Shown: one piece after another, positions 46,991 through 58,962 of the stretch
Numbering within the stretch: position 1 is the first letter of the stretch
Layout of the letters: each line of letters begins with the position of its first letter
Origin: Hyalella azteca
Taxonomy: Eukaryota; Arthropoda; Malacostraca; Amphipoda; Hyalellidae
Direction: 5' to 3'
Length of the DNA: 64,000 nt
Assembly (NCBI RefSeq): GCF_000764305.2
Contig: NW_025933453.1
Location: 97,961-161,960, forward strand
The notes under the pieces: generated by a model
Seen by the model: only the letters and a program-made list of their open reading frames with translations
What the model was told of the DNA's origin: nothing
The model's database searches: none
Translations under genes and position numbers: made by a program

Positions 46991-47137
46991 GGCTACTCTC
47001 TGCTAAAATACCCGCCTCTTCAAAAATAGAAGAACTGCCCAACTTAAGTTTCCCCAAATTGGTACATCACCGGGTTTAGGACGGAGACACCCCGGGATGG
47101 AGACACCGGACACTGACGAGGGCTGGTCGACTTCTCC

Positions 47138-47356
47138 TTAACTTGTTCCGCCGTAGTTATTGCTAATCGACAGCCTCGTGGGATCTTCGTGACTCTCTGG
47201 CTTAGCGTTCCTTTTTCTATGGCGAGAGTTGATGGAAGATTCTCTGAAGGATGTCGTTGGGTCGTCGATTTCTAACTCATCCGCTATTGTATTTTCTGTA
47301 GTCTTCGCTTCAGCGCAAATAGGTGTTCGCGGGTATCTTCGGAACCCTGTCCTCGT
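47138..47356 (-). CDS. candidate coding segment, 72 codons, downstream of a TATA box
   Basis: A GC-rich minus-strand frame, without ATG, reads ENTIADELEIDDPTTSFRES and then RHRKRNAKPESHEDPTRLS to TAA at 47138-47140. Hydrophilic, charged, with mixed third positions. The peptide SFRESSINSR is read from a 40-bp unit that also occurs at 47388-47427, where the same frame gives FFRESSISSR, so a small segment was duplicated within it. About 230 bp further upstream (minus orientation) lies a TATA box. A 5' exon or leader of a gene, or the LTR/leader of an LTR retrotransposon, are alternatives. Confidence 0.22.
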   Translation of the reverse strand, partial: TRTGFRRYPRTPICAEAKTTENTIADELEIDDPTTSFRESSINSRHRKRNAKPESHEDPTRLSISNNYGGTS

Positions 47357-47427
47357 CTAACGCTGGTCGTCAATCTTTCTCACAAACGCGAGAGCTGATA
47401 GAAGATTCTCTGAAGAACGCCGTTCAT
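47222..47427. repeat. 40-bp direct repeat, 166 bp apart
   Basis: GCGAGAGTTGATGGAAGATT then CTCTGAAGGATG (47222-) and GCGAGAGCTGATAGAAGATT then CTCTGAAGAACG (47388-) match at about 85 percent over 40 bp. Confidence 0.8.
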
Positions 47428-47581
47428 TTTAGTTAAGTTTTCCTTGGCAGTTGCGTCTCTGATATCAACACAACACTGATCACCAACTTGGCCACGACGT
47501 CAACTACTACAATGCCGCGACTGTTCAGTTGGCTCGCAGACTCCTGCTGGTCCGGCTCTAGACTCCTTACGGAGGCCCAGC

Positions 47582-47591
47582 TATTTATATA
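47582..47591 (-). promoter_or_regulatory. TATA box, minus strand
   Basis: The minus strand reads GGTATATAAATAGC, a near-consensus TATA box, followed by GC-rich sequence, unlike the AT-rich setting in which TATA words are meaningless. A start site would be expected near 47552-47562. No strong initiator was seen. Confidence 0.3.
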
Positions 47592-47698
47592 CCACGCAAC
47601 CCGCAACGTAGCGTCGCATTAATTTTACCCCAAACAATCCAGAGTTTTCCCTTATGAACAGAAGCAGCCACTTCGCCCTATAACTTTCTATTCTCACT

Positions 47699-47709
47699 CC
47701 CCCCCCCCC
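47699..47709. repeat. poly-C run (11)
   Basis: Eleven consecutive C. Length may be unreliable in sequencing. Confidence 0.9.
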
Positions 47710-47864
47710 AAATTCACACCCTAATTAACATTCGTAATTCCGACTCAAATCACATCCACAGTCACAGAACTGACATCTGTACGAATTTTTCAAGCTAAAT
47801 TTAATCGAGTCTGATTGAATAACGAATTTTATAAGCTCTTCATTTGCCCACGCATAGTTAGCTT

Positions 47865-47985
47865 GGGCAATTAGTTAGCATTTCTCTTTCCTGCATGAAA
47901 TTGGCTTTTCACTTGTCCACGTGCGAGTGGCTATTCACATGCCTGCGTGAGATTGGTCCTTCACTTGCCAACGCAAGTGAAGTTT
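47865..47985. repeat. degenerate 30-bp repeat
   Basis: Variants of TTCACTTG(T/C)CCACG(T/C)GCGAGTGG recur about every 30 bp (near 47845, 47881, 47910, 47940 and 47970). Weak but visible. Confidence 0.4.
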
Positions 47986-49827
47986 TCATATACGAACGAA
48001 GAAAACATTAATTCATTTTAATAATTCAATTCGTGCAATAAAAGCAAAATCGGCGACCCAAAACACGATCGATCAGCACTCCATCCACTACCTCATTTGT
48101 TTGAATAACTTTTACCGTGAGTTTTCAATCGAACTTTACTGATGAATTGGATTTCATGGATGCGATGATTGTGAAGACAATGAGTGATATTTTTAATATA
48201 AATTTCTTCTTCTATTAGGTCTTTGATTGTCATAAGTTGAATGAAGTGAAAGTGGCGAAAGTTAGAACTCGCATGAAAAGCTTAAGAATTCCGAACAAGA
48301 CTGCATGAGAAAAAACTAACCCGAAAGGCAGTGAATTCGAAACGAAAGAAGTGCATTTCAGTCTATACTGCCGATATACGAATGATTTTTGTACAGTATG
48401 TACAGCTAATTGATGTCTTTATAGGTAAAGTATGTACAAAAAACATCAATTTTTTACATACATGTAGACGATAGACCGACCATACATGTAATACATTAAA
48501 TAGTCATAAATTGAATCCAATAATTTGCAACTCCATATTAATAACTACTGTTCATTTACGGCTCCAAGCGAAACGCGTGTACCGTAAAATGACAATTCGT
48601 TAAAACTAAGTCCCAATCAACCCTCTCGATTGGTGTGGTGGTAAATAGGCTGCGTAAAGAGATTCCACGAGTCACGGAAAAACCACAACGACGATTTCCT
48701 TATCATAACCTATATTATGCACATAGGTTAAGGTTTTTTTCTTGTCAGAAACACTGAAGTACACCGGTTACCATTATTTTCTATACATGTGGGATAGCTG
48801 AGCTTACAAAATGCATTGGCTCAAGAATGAAGCATCATCGCTAAAAATCTCAAATCCCATTTAATTAACGATACAAACATTCTACATGCATCTCATAGTG
48901 ACCAAAAGAAATGATGCACTAATCTCTTAACGTTTGAATGGGTCTCGGAACGGCATTTTCAACCACACTACATTGCGCCGTTTCGAAACTCCATCATTTC
49001 GCAATAAACAACAGTCAAAAAACAACTTTGGCAAAACAAGTTACCGCGCTTAGAGTGAGTGAGTCAGAGCAAATCTTCAAGTTTTACACCGTCCAGGTCC
49101 AACACCGTCCTGGCTTAGATCGAATAATCTCTTGTAAATCAATGTAAGTCCGTTTGTTAACCCATGCCCCTTCGGCGTGGTAAAATTAAGACACAGATTT
49201 CGTTTGGTATCCTATGATAGCACGGATTATTTTTTCCGGCCCCAGGCCGAAGAATGCGATAGCGCGGGAAACAAACCACATTAAACTGCAAGTTAACGCT
49301 TTGTCACCTGCAGATGAATATTTCGGTTAACAATTCTAGCATTCCTAGCCAGCGGATAAATAGAGGTTGTTATTATATTAATGCGCACATCTTCAAAGTA
49401 AAATAACTTCAAAATAATATTCTTTTTATCGTTAAAATTCATGGGTAAGGAATTGCTATAGAATTCCCAAGCAACTATTGGACAGCTACGTCTGGCTTTG
49501 CTGTAATATGCTCATCATGGCGCATGTTTTAATCCATTGTCAGCCTCGTCTCCCAGCAAGCCGTGATGCAGTCTGTCATGGGCGATCAACGATCACACCA
49601 CGATTTTAGAGTGATGACATGACCTCGTGAGGGCAAATGAATTGCATATTCGATGGCTTATTTTTGATGTGGTATTTTCTCCCGAGGTGAGATTTTCTTC
49701 CGATTGAACGATGTGGGAATAGCTTCAAGTGTTAATCTCTCGCATTATTGTCTAATTATTTTACTTAATAACTAATGATGTAAGAATATATCTCTGGCCT
49801 GCAAAATGTCCTCATGTCCATTTACAG
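47986..49827. other. no supported gene
   Basis: Mostly AT-rich. The plus ORF 48938-49147 (HHFAINNSQKTTLAKQVTAL) has a donor-like TTAGA before GTGAGT inside it but no acceptor or family match. Confidence 0.35.
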
Positions 49828-49885
49828 GGGAAGTTTAACTGCCGGGTCTCCCCCTTTTCATCCGAAGCAATTTGCGGCTCTCACG
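49828..49885 (+). CDS. candidate 58-nt micro-exon
   Basis: CATGTCCATTTACAG gives a plausible acceptor and CTCACG before GTGAGG a good donor. The enclosed sequence reads GKFNCRVSPFSSEAICGSH in one frame. The patch continues GC-rich to 50045, where other frames are open (plus 49814-50101, minus 49858-50349). With so short an exon the evidence is only the two borders. Confidence 0.15.
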
Positions 49886-50047
49886 GTGAGGAAATTTATA
49901 CGTCCTAAAATGCAGAGCAATTGTGAGTGTGATGGACTCCCCCGGAGCGATAATGGCGTTAGGATTGTTTGTGCGCCGCAGGGGGAGCCGCCGCCTTTGA
50001 GTTTGTTGTGGGGCGGTGGCAACTTTAACAGAACTGCACCGAAGAGT

Positions 50048-50355
50048 GATGGCAACACTGAGAACACACTCGGACAGTGGGATGACGATATATACATCTG
50101 ATCACGATGGCAACACTGAGAACACACTCGACAGCGGGATGACGATATATCTGACGAAGGCAACACTGAGAACACACTCGACAGTAGGATGACGATATAT
50201 CTGACGATGGCAACACTGAGAACACACTCAGCTGTGGGATGACGATATATCTGATGATGGCAACACTGAGAACACACTCGACAGCGGGATGACGATATAT
50301 CTGATGATGGCAACACTGAGAACACACTCGGACAGTGGGATGAATACATCTCTGT
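50048..50355. repeat. 50-bp tandem repeat, six copies
   Basis: GATGGCAACACTGAGAACAC starts at 50048, 50106, 50156 (as GAAGG), 50206, 50256 and 50306. Five spacings are 58, 50, 50, 50 and 50 bp; the first copy carries extra ACATCTGATCAC sequence. Copies are over 90 percent alike. The minus-strand ORFs over 49858-50410 repeat VCSQCCHHQIYRHP because of it and are not genes. Confidence 0.93.
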
Positions 50356-50359
50356 CGAG

Positions 50360-51000
50360 GGAATTATATGTGGCTTTTAATGTTGACAGGAGTATTGAAG
50401 TATAATGCAAAATTGATCAGAGGAATTTGAAACCAATTAGCCCATAGTTTTTTTTTTCTATCGTGTTTTGGCTTCATTTTGTAAAACTCAGCAAGACCAT
50501 TTGTGGGGAGGAGCAAACTTCTGTAATATTATTATTTTAATCGTGTTTCTTTGCTCACTTGCATTCACAGATGAATCAAATGAGTTGAAAAAAGGAACTA
50601 ATGCATGAACTTTTTTCTGTTGGTCATACCAGAAATAAAATGTAGATAACGAAAGTGTCTTATGTGTGGATGAATACGTTTAACACGTTCCCCGCGTATG
50701 CGGATTTCACCACTATTTCCTTATTGCTGATGGCTTTGAGTGGTTGCTGCTTTATTTTTTTATGAATAGAATTTTGGTTTATTGATTTGTTTCATTAAAT
50801 AATCAACCTTTCCAGAGAGCACAAATAATCTAAAAGAGGAAGTTTAACTACGAAATTTCAATTTATATGTGTTTATCGTCAATAAAATATTGCGTTTTAT
50901 ACACTGGTGTAGCAATATGCAGCAGTGTAATATCATTGTTGGTGCACAAATAGCGCATTATGCGGGGAATGAGTTAAATTTAATTTGTATTTCAAAAATT
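50360..51000. other. no supported gene; AT-rich
   Basis: No frame or structure of note. Confidence 0.5.
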
Positions 51001-51005
51001 GAAGC

Positions 51006-51209
51006 TTAGTTTCTTCCGTGGAGGACGCTAAACTTTCTGCACAAGAAGCTCATGGACGCTGTGACCTGCCAGGCGGCCTCCGCTTCTGTGTAACGTAAAG
51101 CCCTCTCGCTCTCGATAATCTGGCAAGCCTTTCTTGTGGCGGGCAGTTTAGTAGGCGCCTTCAAGGCCCGCGTTCTTGCGCCAGCCGCCAGTAACGAAAC
51201 GTCTAAATC
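51006..51209 (-). CDS. unexplained 67-codon open frame in a GC island
   Basis: The minus strand is open without an ATG near its start and reads SLLAAGARTRALKAPTKLPA and CQIIESERALRYTEAEAAWQ before TAA at 51006-51008. It is alanine/arginine-rich and GC3-rich. It could be a terminal exon or a transposon piece. A short plus-strand frame also covers part of it. Not recognised. Confidence 0.2.
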   Translation of the reverse strand, partial: DLDVSLLAAGARTRALKAPTKLPATRKACQIIESERALRYTEAEAAWQVTASMSFLCRKFSVLHGRN

Positions 51210-51426
51210 TCAACTCAGTTCCAACTATAAACTTTGAAGTAGGTTTCTGTGCTCGCCGGCCTTATTTTAAGGAGACAATTGTTCTCCGCCGCGACTGTAA
51301 GCTTCGGAGAAGTTTTTACTCATTTGAATGATTGTTATTCTCGCGCTTTCAAATTAATTTTTTGCTTAAGAAAATTATTCGCGTTCTGAAGAAAATGCCC
51401 CTGAGACTTGGCCTTCAGCATGCTGA

Positions 51427-51738
51427 AGCGGACACGGCTATACTGATGGAGGCGCACTCCTGAAGGTATTTGCGGGACGAGCTTCCCATATTTCACAATC
51501 TACAGGACAAACGCTGCAGCCCAGCCAGAATACTGAAGAGTCGATAACGTGCAGCGCTCCTTCATGCAATGTAGTCAGGAGACGGCAAGATGCGGCAATA
51601 GTTAGGGCAACATTGCGCCTAAGAGCTTGGCTCTCCGTCATGGTTACGAAGCGACGAGCCATGAGCGCCTGGCATTCGATTCTCTTTCGCCACTTTGATG
51701 CCGAGAGCGCCCGACAGGTTGCAGCGAAAACTTTCTAA
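51427..51738 (+). CDS. unexplained 103-codon open frame in a GC island, opposed by a minus ORF
   Basis: The plus strand is open from 51427 to TAA at 51736-51738, without an early ATG (RASHISQSTGQTLQPSQNTE, later RRRQDAAIVRATLRLRAWLS). On the minus strand an ATG-started 74-codon ORF (51438-51662; MTESQALRRNVALTIAASC, cysteine-bearing) covers the same DNA. Only one can be real and I cannot choose. The patch is well above background GC and near other such patches, which is the main reason to list it. Confidence 0.18.
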   Translation, partial: SGHGYTDGGALLKVFAGRASHISQSTGQTLQPSQNTEESITCSAPSCNVVRRRQDAAIVRATLRLRAWLSVMVTKRRAMSAWHSILFRHFDAESARQVAAKTF

Positions 51739-51739
51739 A

Positions 51740-52630
51740 ATTCTCTTGGCTTTAAAGAGTTAAAAAAAACTGAGCAAGTCGAGCTTGCGATGGTATGTAG
51801 CTTTTGAAGTTTGCTTTACAGTGCAATTTATTATGGTACTCCTGCCTTGCGTTGGGCAAACATATAGCGATAAACACCCTTTTAAACTGAAAAACTGTCG
51901 GCAACCTTGAAGATTGTGCCTAATTTATTCTTAATACAAAACTACATGTCGTGATACCAACGAATAATGAATAAATATTTACTTCGCAGGGAAAGCTGAA
52001 TAAAGATTTCGGTGTTGGTTCATTACCATATTTTGGCATGAATTATTCTGTAAATAATTTCTTTGCGTTAATCCTTAACCTTAACCCCCATTAATAGGTA
52101 ATGCAACCTCAATGTTATTCTATATTTTCAAATGAATAATACTTCAGAATAAGTTTCTGTGACGTCAGAAGGGTTTTTAAATGTGCACTGTAATATACTC
52201 GAAAATTTTGAGACAATAATAATGATTATTATGATTTTAGTGGACTTTTCACTATCATAAAATTGTTCCTTCGCTCTGTTAATTTGTAATACAATTAAAA
52301 TGTGTTAAATTTAAATTTGTAGTTTTTAGTTTTAGTGAAAGTACTAATTATGAATGCGTCAAGTGAAGCATATCATTTTTATAAATTAATGAAAAACGTC
52401 GTACAGTAGCCTATATGCCGAATAACAAGCAAAATTTTTTTCGTTTTGAAGACCAGTTGGTGTTAATTGGAAAACCTATAATAATGAAATTTATCAACGC
52501 CCACGTGTAGCTGTTCGGCAAATTTTTTATATTCTCCGTCTCACGTGGTGTAGGACTGCAAAATGCGACAATTTGCAAGAAAATTTAAAAAATTATTTTT
52601 TATGACTGAGGATTAAGTATCGGAACTTTT
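51740..52630. other. no supported gene; AT-rich spacer
   Basis: No frame or structure of note between the two GC-rich patches. Confidence 0.5.
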
Positions 52631-52849
52631 TTATAGAAATAAATCTGTATTTTTTGAGTCCGCAGCCTCGGGGCGCTGGTGCAGTGGTGGCCGAGAAGGA
52701 AGAGCACGACTACTATTGCAATGAACTGAAATTGCTGCGGTGTCAATTGCCATGAAATTGCTCACTTCCTCCCCGGGGAATGCTTCATTGCAGAGCGCAA
52801 GTTTACAGGGCGAGGCTGAGAGATCGCGGCACAAATTGCACTTTGGCAC
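52631..52849 (-). CDS. candidate terminal exon, unknown protein
   Basis: Minus-strand frame opening after an acceptor-like CTCAGAGTTTACAG and ending TAA at 52631-52633. It carries CNLCRDLSASPCKLALC near the N end (four cysteines) and PSRPPLHQRPEAADSKNTDL near the C end. GC-rich in AT-rich flanks. The plus strand is open for about 42 codons over part of it. Not recognised. Confidence 0.2.
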   Translation of the reverse strand: MPKCNLCRDLSASPCKLALCNEAFPGEEVSNFMAIDTAAISVHCNSSRALPSRPPLHQRPEAADSKNTDLFL

Positions 52850-52899
52850 ACGAGAGCTGTAAACTCTGAGTGATAGCTGCTAAGACGGCAGATATTTTG

Positions 52900-54925
52900 A
52901 GCTGACCTCGTCTCCTCAAATAAAAGTCTTCGGAAATTAAATAACCGAGAGAGTTTTCGGTTGATTGAAAGTTCAAGCTCAAAGTATGAGGTAAATTTTA
53001 TATTTTTATTCTCGTTTTTGGAGTGCTTATTGAGGTGAGAAACGCATTAAGTGATAGTATTAAATAACGATATTACCAAATATATAATATAAGTATTAAT
53101 ATATTCGACTGATAAACTTGTTTGGTAATAACGAGTTTTCATCAGCCGAATTAATCAAAGTCATCAGTAGAAATGGCTACAATCGTACGGTTTCTTGAGA
53201 TGTACATTTGAAATCTTCGCCTTATTCCTACGAAGCAAGTTTTTACGATCTCTAAACTCATGCACGAAGCGCCACAACTGCCATCAGACAGAACCTAAAA
53301 GAAAATAATGAAAGAAAATTAAACCTAAAGTAGGAATTCTAGTCCGTCCCATCTTGAGAACTGCAGGCAGTATTCAGCTCACAAATACTGAAGAAGCGTG
53401 GCGCTATAGCACGTGCCTGCGCTGACTGATGACCAAGTTTCATTTGCAGCGCTCGGGTACATTAATTCTGCAGCGACAAGCAAATCACGGCAGATTCCCG
53501 ACCAGGAACACGAGGAATAATAAGGAGTGCAGCTGCTTAGCTGCATGCATTTATTAGGCAATGCCATTAGTTTACATGTAAGTGAAGACAAGGGAAGTTT
53601 TTCGGGTTTGTTTTGTTATTGAAGCTTCTTTAGACGATTATTATTGCCATTATTATGTATTTAAATTTTTTTTATGTTATTTTGATTAGTGTGATAAGTC
53701 CAAAAAAGTGTCTAGCTGCCTGAAGTGCCTCGCTGCCACAAGTGCCTGGCTCGCGCACACGTCGTCGATAGTTTTTAATATTTTATTCGATTAGCATTTA
53801 TTGTTGAAAAATAATGCAAAAATAGTCATCAAACTATTTAAATGTACGCCAATGTTAACTTATGCCTTAACCAAGTACTGTATAAACTCAACGCTTATTT
53901 TTGGCATTCATATTTACAAAAATTCTACCCGTTCTTGTTTGGAACACTGATTCGTTTGGAATGCGTTCGCCATGCGTTTTCTTCCGTTCATGAAATTCGC
54001 TCTGTGAAATGGGATTAGTCACACCAAAAAAGTTCATAAATTCAACGGCCTGAAAAATATGTCAAAATGGAAGCTCCAGCTATGTTCCATGCACGATGTT
54101 GAATAAAAAATCATGGCATTTGAGAATAAAAGCGCTTTATAGTATTAAAAGAGGTTATTATAAGCAAGTCAATTTTCTGTAAAAAACAATTTTCTGACGA
54201 CAGTAGCAGCAGCAGCTTCGGGACCACTGGGAAAAGTTTGAGGTGAAATAATAATATTGGTGGCATTAAATCGGGGCAATTATGAGACCTCGAATGGGAC
54301 TTTTGACCATTTAGAGAGCCTGAACGGCCCCTCTGCGCCTAACAGACTGAACATTAGGCGTGGTTTGGAAGGTCAAAACTCCGTTAAAAAATGAGGACTC
54401 GTCGCATGATTTAAATGGTGGAGGACACACGGCGTCACAGACCAGCATGGCAATAAATCCTCAATTGACGTCATTGTCGAGGCCATTACGCATGTCGTGT
54501 CTATGCATGATAATATTCACCATCAGTGTTGTCGTATATATATTGCCTAACGTTTAATAAGAAAAAAAAAACGTACATGAGGCAGGATTTTGAGAAAGTG
54601 GTTCTTCTTAAAGTGCTGCAATATAGATATTCTTGAAAATAAACGATTTCCAGTAAAGTTTAAGGAAATAGAAGACGGTTGATAAAAAATTTTTTTCTTG
54701 AAAATTTTATAATATAAAATAATCTGCATTGCACCCAATGTGTGATGATCTGTAAGACATTGTGCTTCGAAGAGCTAACTGAACACATTTATGTTCATGG
54801 TTCAGTATGGTATTAAGCTCATGCGTATATAATATTTTCCATTCATTTATCGTAATTTTTACCTGCAGTATAAAAGTATAAATACATCAGGATATTGTTC
54901 AAAACATGATGAATATCCCGAGGAA
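52900..54925. other. no supported gene; two GC-richer spots
   Basis: 53379-53591 (minus, 70 codons) and 54360-54557 (plus, 65 codons with a hydrophobic C-terminal stretch, CMIIFTISVVVYILP) are open but unsupported; a plus-strand donor-like TTACAT before GTAAGT lies at 53578. The rest is AT-rich. Confidence 0.35.
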
Positions 54926-54928
54926 GAT

Positions 54929-55026
54929 ACTGTCTTATAAAATAATTACTGTCTTGTTAATTAAATTAATATACATAATTACTGTCTTATTAATTAAATT
55001 AATAATTGTCTTATAAAATAATTACT
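54929..55026. repeat. AT-rich duplicated unit
   Basis: ACTGTCTTATAAAATAATTA at 54929 returns as ATTGTCTTATAAAATAATTA at 55005, with two further ATTACTGTCTT(G/A)TTAATTAA units between. Confidence 0.7.
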
Positions 55027-55698
55027 CGTAAAAAAGTATGTTGCATTTTTAATGTGCGCGTGTGTGATTCAATACCCCGCATCACATATCATCTGCCGTC
55101 ATTTTGAGCTATCTTGTTATACTTTATATCTTGATGGATATACGGACTAAGTATATCCATTCAGCGAGGATTCTCAAACTATTTATTTTGAAAAGTCTAA
55201 AAAAAAACTTTGCTGAAAAGTTGCTCATAATAAAAATTCATAAAAGAAATATGAAATAAGACTTGGTCATTACGACATGGATTAATTTTTCCCGATAACA
55301 TATAGGTTCTCGTCTTACAAATTTTATCGTCTATTTTAACTTAATTACGAAGATCATCGCAATAGAAAAGGATCGCAATTTTCATGTGTCACAGTTTATG
55401 GGTAGGAACGTTCTTTACTTAACATCATGTAATGTGACATATTATAGCTGCATTATATACGGTTAGCCCGAGTGCGCTGAACCAACATATAGTTCGTTGA
55501 ACCTGGCATAGATTGACAATCTTTCATGCATTCTGACAATTTTTATATTTAAAATTCGACATCTGTTAAAATCATTTGTAATCATATTTTTCTGTGGTAT
55601 TTTTATCTCTAAAACATTATTTACTGGCAGTGGTAGATCGGCTGTTCCGTGCTGGATGGTAAAACCTTTTTGACTTGCTTGGTTCGGATTTCAAGCAT

Positions 55699-55775
55699 AG
55701 ATAGGAAGGCTATTCATCATAATAATATCATAAGATAATATCATAATAAGATAGGAAGGCTATTCATCAAGCATA
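55699..55775. repeat. short direct repeat around an AT-rich core
   Basis: GATAGGAAGGCTATTCATCA occurs twice, about 50 bp apart, separated by ATAATATCAT words. Confidence 0.75.
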
Positions 55776-55779
55776 ATAG

Positions 55780-58130
55780 ACAAAATTGTTTAAGATTTAT
55801 TTGAATGTATTATTCTAATTGGGTATATTGCTAGTCTAAAAAATAATTCTTAGCTACAGAAGCGCAGTACGTAAAATTTAAAAATATTGTCTCTAAAATC
55901 CAAAAACGATTTGAAATTTAAAGCTACCGCGACTTTTCAGAGCGACCAAATTAGGACATTTTCATGGAAAACTCTCTCATACAATTTAAAAAAATCGCAT
56001 TGCTCACATTTTCAAGTTCATTTAACAAAAATGGCAATCGAAGCTAGTAGGGCTCCAATATTTATGACACGTCATTTATACTTCAAGTTAAGTCGACTTG
56101 GATAGAATTTTCTATATATTACGTACGACATACCTGATTTTTTTACATTTTGAGTCGGGTTGACAAATGTTCAGAAGTAATTGGGATTCAAAATTGGCAA
56201 TCGTGAAAGCATGAACATCATATGCTGGAAACCTCATTACAGTGAATTTCAAAATTCAAATTCGTTTTAAATGACTTTGCCGTAACATCATTTGGTACCC
56301 AGCAGAGTTTTAGAGCTGGTCGACCTGCCATAAGCAGCTTTACGCGTCATGAAACTCTGGGAGGCTCATAATAGGTGGCAACCCTCCCCCTACGCCCTGC
56401 CTGGTCTGGCAACGCTGCCTTGTTTGTTAAGTGATAAACTGGGTTATGCCAGTTTTGAAGGAGGTTTTACACCGCCAATACCTTCCTCTAGGTGCTCATA
56501 TGTCTTTTTCTGAGGTAGTTACATGCAGCAACTAAGCTGGTTAAGGATCTCAGTAAACTCTGACAGCCACATGACAGTTCTCTTCAATGAGGAGGGTGCA
56601 CTCCATCAGTCATGAAATGAGTTCGCTGACTGGGAGACTCAACAGATATTAACCGCGCTGGCGTGCGCTAGCAGTATATCTTCTGTTAGAAATCATGATC
56701 AAATTTAGTACTCATAATGTCTAATTAATTGAAATTTGATACATTGTAATAATGCATGGGAATTACTGCTTTGTGAGTTACGAACGAATGCGCTTGAAAT
56801 AGCCTCAGTAGGGTTGTGCTTTAATGACAAAGATTTTCGTTGACAATTACATCGAAATCATAATAAAAAATACACGAATGAACGCTGTAACTTGAAATAT
56901 AAAGAGAGATATGTAATATACTACTATCAAATAATAATATATATTTATTATGCCAGATGGATAAAATGATAATCTTATTATATTCTTTTCATTAATAGGT
57001 TACTTGTATAGAAGAAAATAAGTTAAGGAGCAAATTAAAAAAATCAGGGTGACCGGTGGTGTGCGAATTATGCATCAGTCTGTCATCTGTATATTAAAAA
57101 ACTGATCCTAAAGCGAATCATTGTTAGACACTACGTAATAAACAAATAATTCAGTAAATTGTCGTACATGTACGTTTCTGCTGCTCAATTCCAACATCGA
57201 TAAATAATTGTGATGTGAAGGCTTGTGATTGTGAAATAGTCCCTTGCAGTAGCCAAGTTGCTGCGCGAGTCAAGAATGGACGGAGGTCGACGCTGCGAGC
57301 GGCTGTCGTTACAAGCTCGTCTAACTCCTTAGATTAACGTCCAACTCACGCGGCGCCCCACAAAATCCATTAAAACTTTTCTCTCTGTTAGATTTTCCAA
57401 AGTGCCGGAATAGGCAAATTGATAAGGTTACCGAAAAAATCTCCGAGCTTTTCTTCGGTTCAGTTGCTGCGATTGCTTACAAGTAGATAACTAGTTTCTT
57501 CTATTGAGTACAGATTTTCAGTGGAGGAATGGTTATAAATTCCCTCTCTGATTATACTGATTTTCTCATTTTGAACCACATTACCTAGTCGTAGTCGTAA
57601 CCTGTACTCGCATTAAAAACAATTCTTATTGTCAAAATTCGGAAACTATTTGTGACGATAGACGTTCTGTTCAATAGGACTTCTACAAGCATCATTCATT
57701 GCATATTGTTATTCCATAAAGAAGCTGGTAATTTTTTCATTACACATTAATTATTAGGCAGCCTATTTAAATGACGCCTGGAGCTACATCTTTTTTGAAT
57801 AATGTTGTGAACGGCCCTCGAGATCAAACTTTTATTTTTTTCACTTTGAGCTACCGTGTTTTTTTCTAACACCGGTGCTGTAGTGGTGCCCTGATATTTA
57901 CTGGACATGTAAATTTTTCACTAATGAAGCTTTACGATGTACTGTACTTTCGCTTTATTATTGAGCTGATCACGACTATTTGGGCAACGAATTCCTCTAG
58001 TTCCGTATGTTAGTTTACATAACAGAATTATCCAACATTTTTCCTTCATTCGGTGCTCTCGTAAAATTGCAAACTACCGTTTGCACCGTTTTTAATACTA
58101 AAACTGAAGTTCACTCCATAAAATTTAGGA
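55780..58130. other. no supported gene
   Basis: A moderately GC-rich, unexplained patch at about 56290-56680 (TGGTACCCAGCAGAGTTTTA, GGTGGCAACCCTCC) looks like an old interspersed repeat but has no second copy here. The rest is AT-rich. Confidence 0.35.
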
Positions 58131-58137
58131 GTATATG

Positions 58138-58437
58138 GGCCTAGAGAAGTGTCTTGTCAAATATCAGGTCCTGAGTTTCATCAACTTTCTCCAGCAAGAG
58201 AGTGTAAGATGCATTCGCACCCAGCCGGCTGTGATCAGGCTTGCGCTTGCTGAGGACGGGAGTTTCGATATTCACATCACGACCAGGTTCTTCTGTCTTC
58301 CAATCATCCAGGGGATGGTCGTCATAACTTGCTGTTTCCAACTTCCCTCGTCGGGGCTTGAGAAAGATAACCTCGTAAAAGATATCACCCTTCATGAGAT
58401 GACATCGAGTCGCACGGCTACGAATATCAGCTTTCAA
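58138..58437 (-). CDS. candidate terminal exon, about 98 codons, unknown protein
   Basis: GC-rich minus-strand frame, hydrophilic and charged: FYEVIFLKPRRGKLETASYD, DDWKTEEPGRDVN and, near the C end, SYTLLLEKVDETQDLIFDKT before TAG at 58138-58140. The apparent TTG start is only where the frame opens; TTTTGAAAG upstream is a weak acceptor. The plus strand is open too (58135-58485) but reads less evenly. Composition and length are those of a real exon, though I cannot name a family. Confidence 0.28.
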
Positions 58438-58962
58438 AATATTCCATTATTTTGCAGTAGACTTTTGAAATATTCACGATTTTAACATTTCTTTCAGTTC
58501 GCATGCATGGGCAGACGCAGTATATATTAACCAACGTTTAGAAGCTGTAATTTAAGCATTATATGACTTGCCGTCATAGAACAGATGTTATTCAGATTTT
58601 ATCTTTTGATTCGGGCGCAAAGGCTTAAATAAAGTTTTATTACAATGAGAGTAATAATTTCGTTTATCATTAAGCGATGTTTTTCCTGGGATCTGTTTCT
58701 GAGGTGCTAATGAAAATCTTCAGTATTTTTTGTTATTTACGTGGCCAAATATGTCGCTACGTAATAAATTCTAAAGAAAAGGATACTTTTAAGACAATTC
58801 TGTTTACTGCTGTTCCATTTTGCATGATTTCACCATTTATCGATCGGGCCCTCAGGATATAAATAGATTTCAATAAATTATCCAGTTTTGATTCCAACGA
58901 AGCCTGGCTAATCCAGACTAAGTGTTTTATACCCTCAATCGCCTCAGCTCCATTCCATTTAA

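Noticed and set aside
49858..50410. Minus-strand cysteine-rich ORFs
   Set aside because: The repeated VCSQCCHHQIYRHP comes from the 50-bp array in all three frames.
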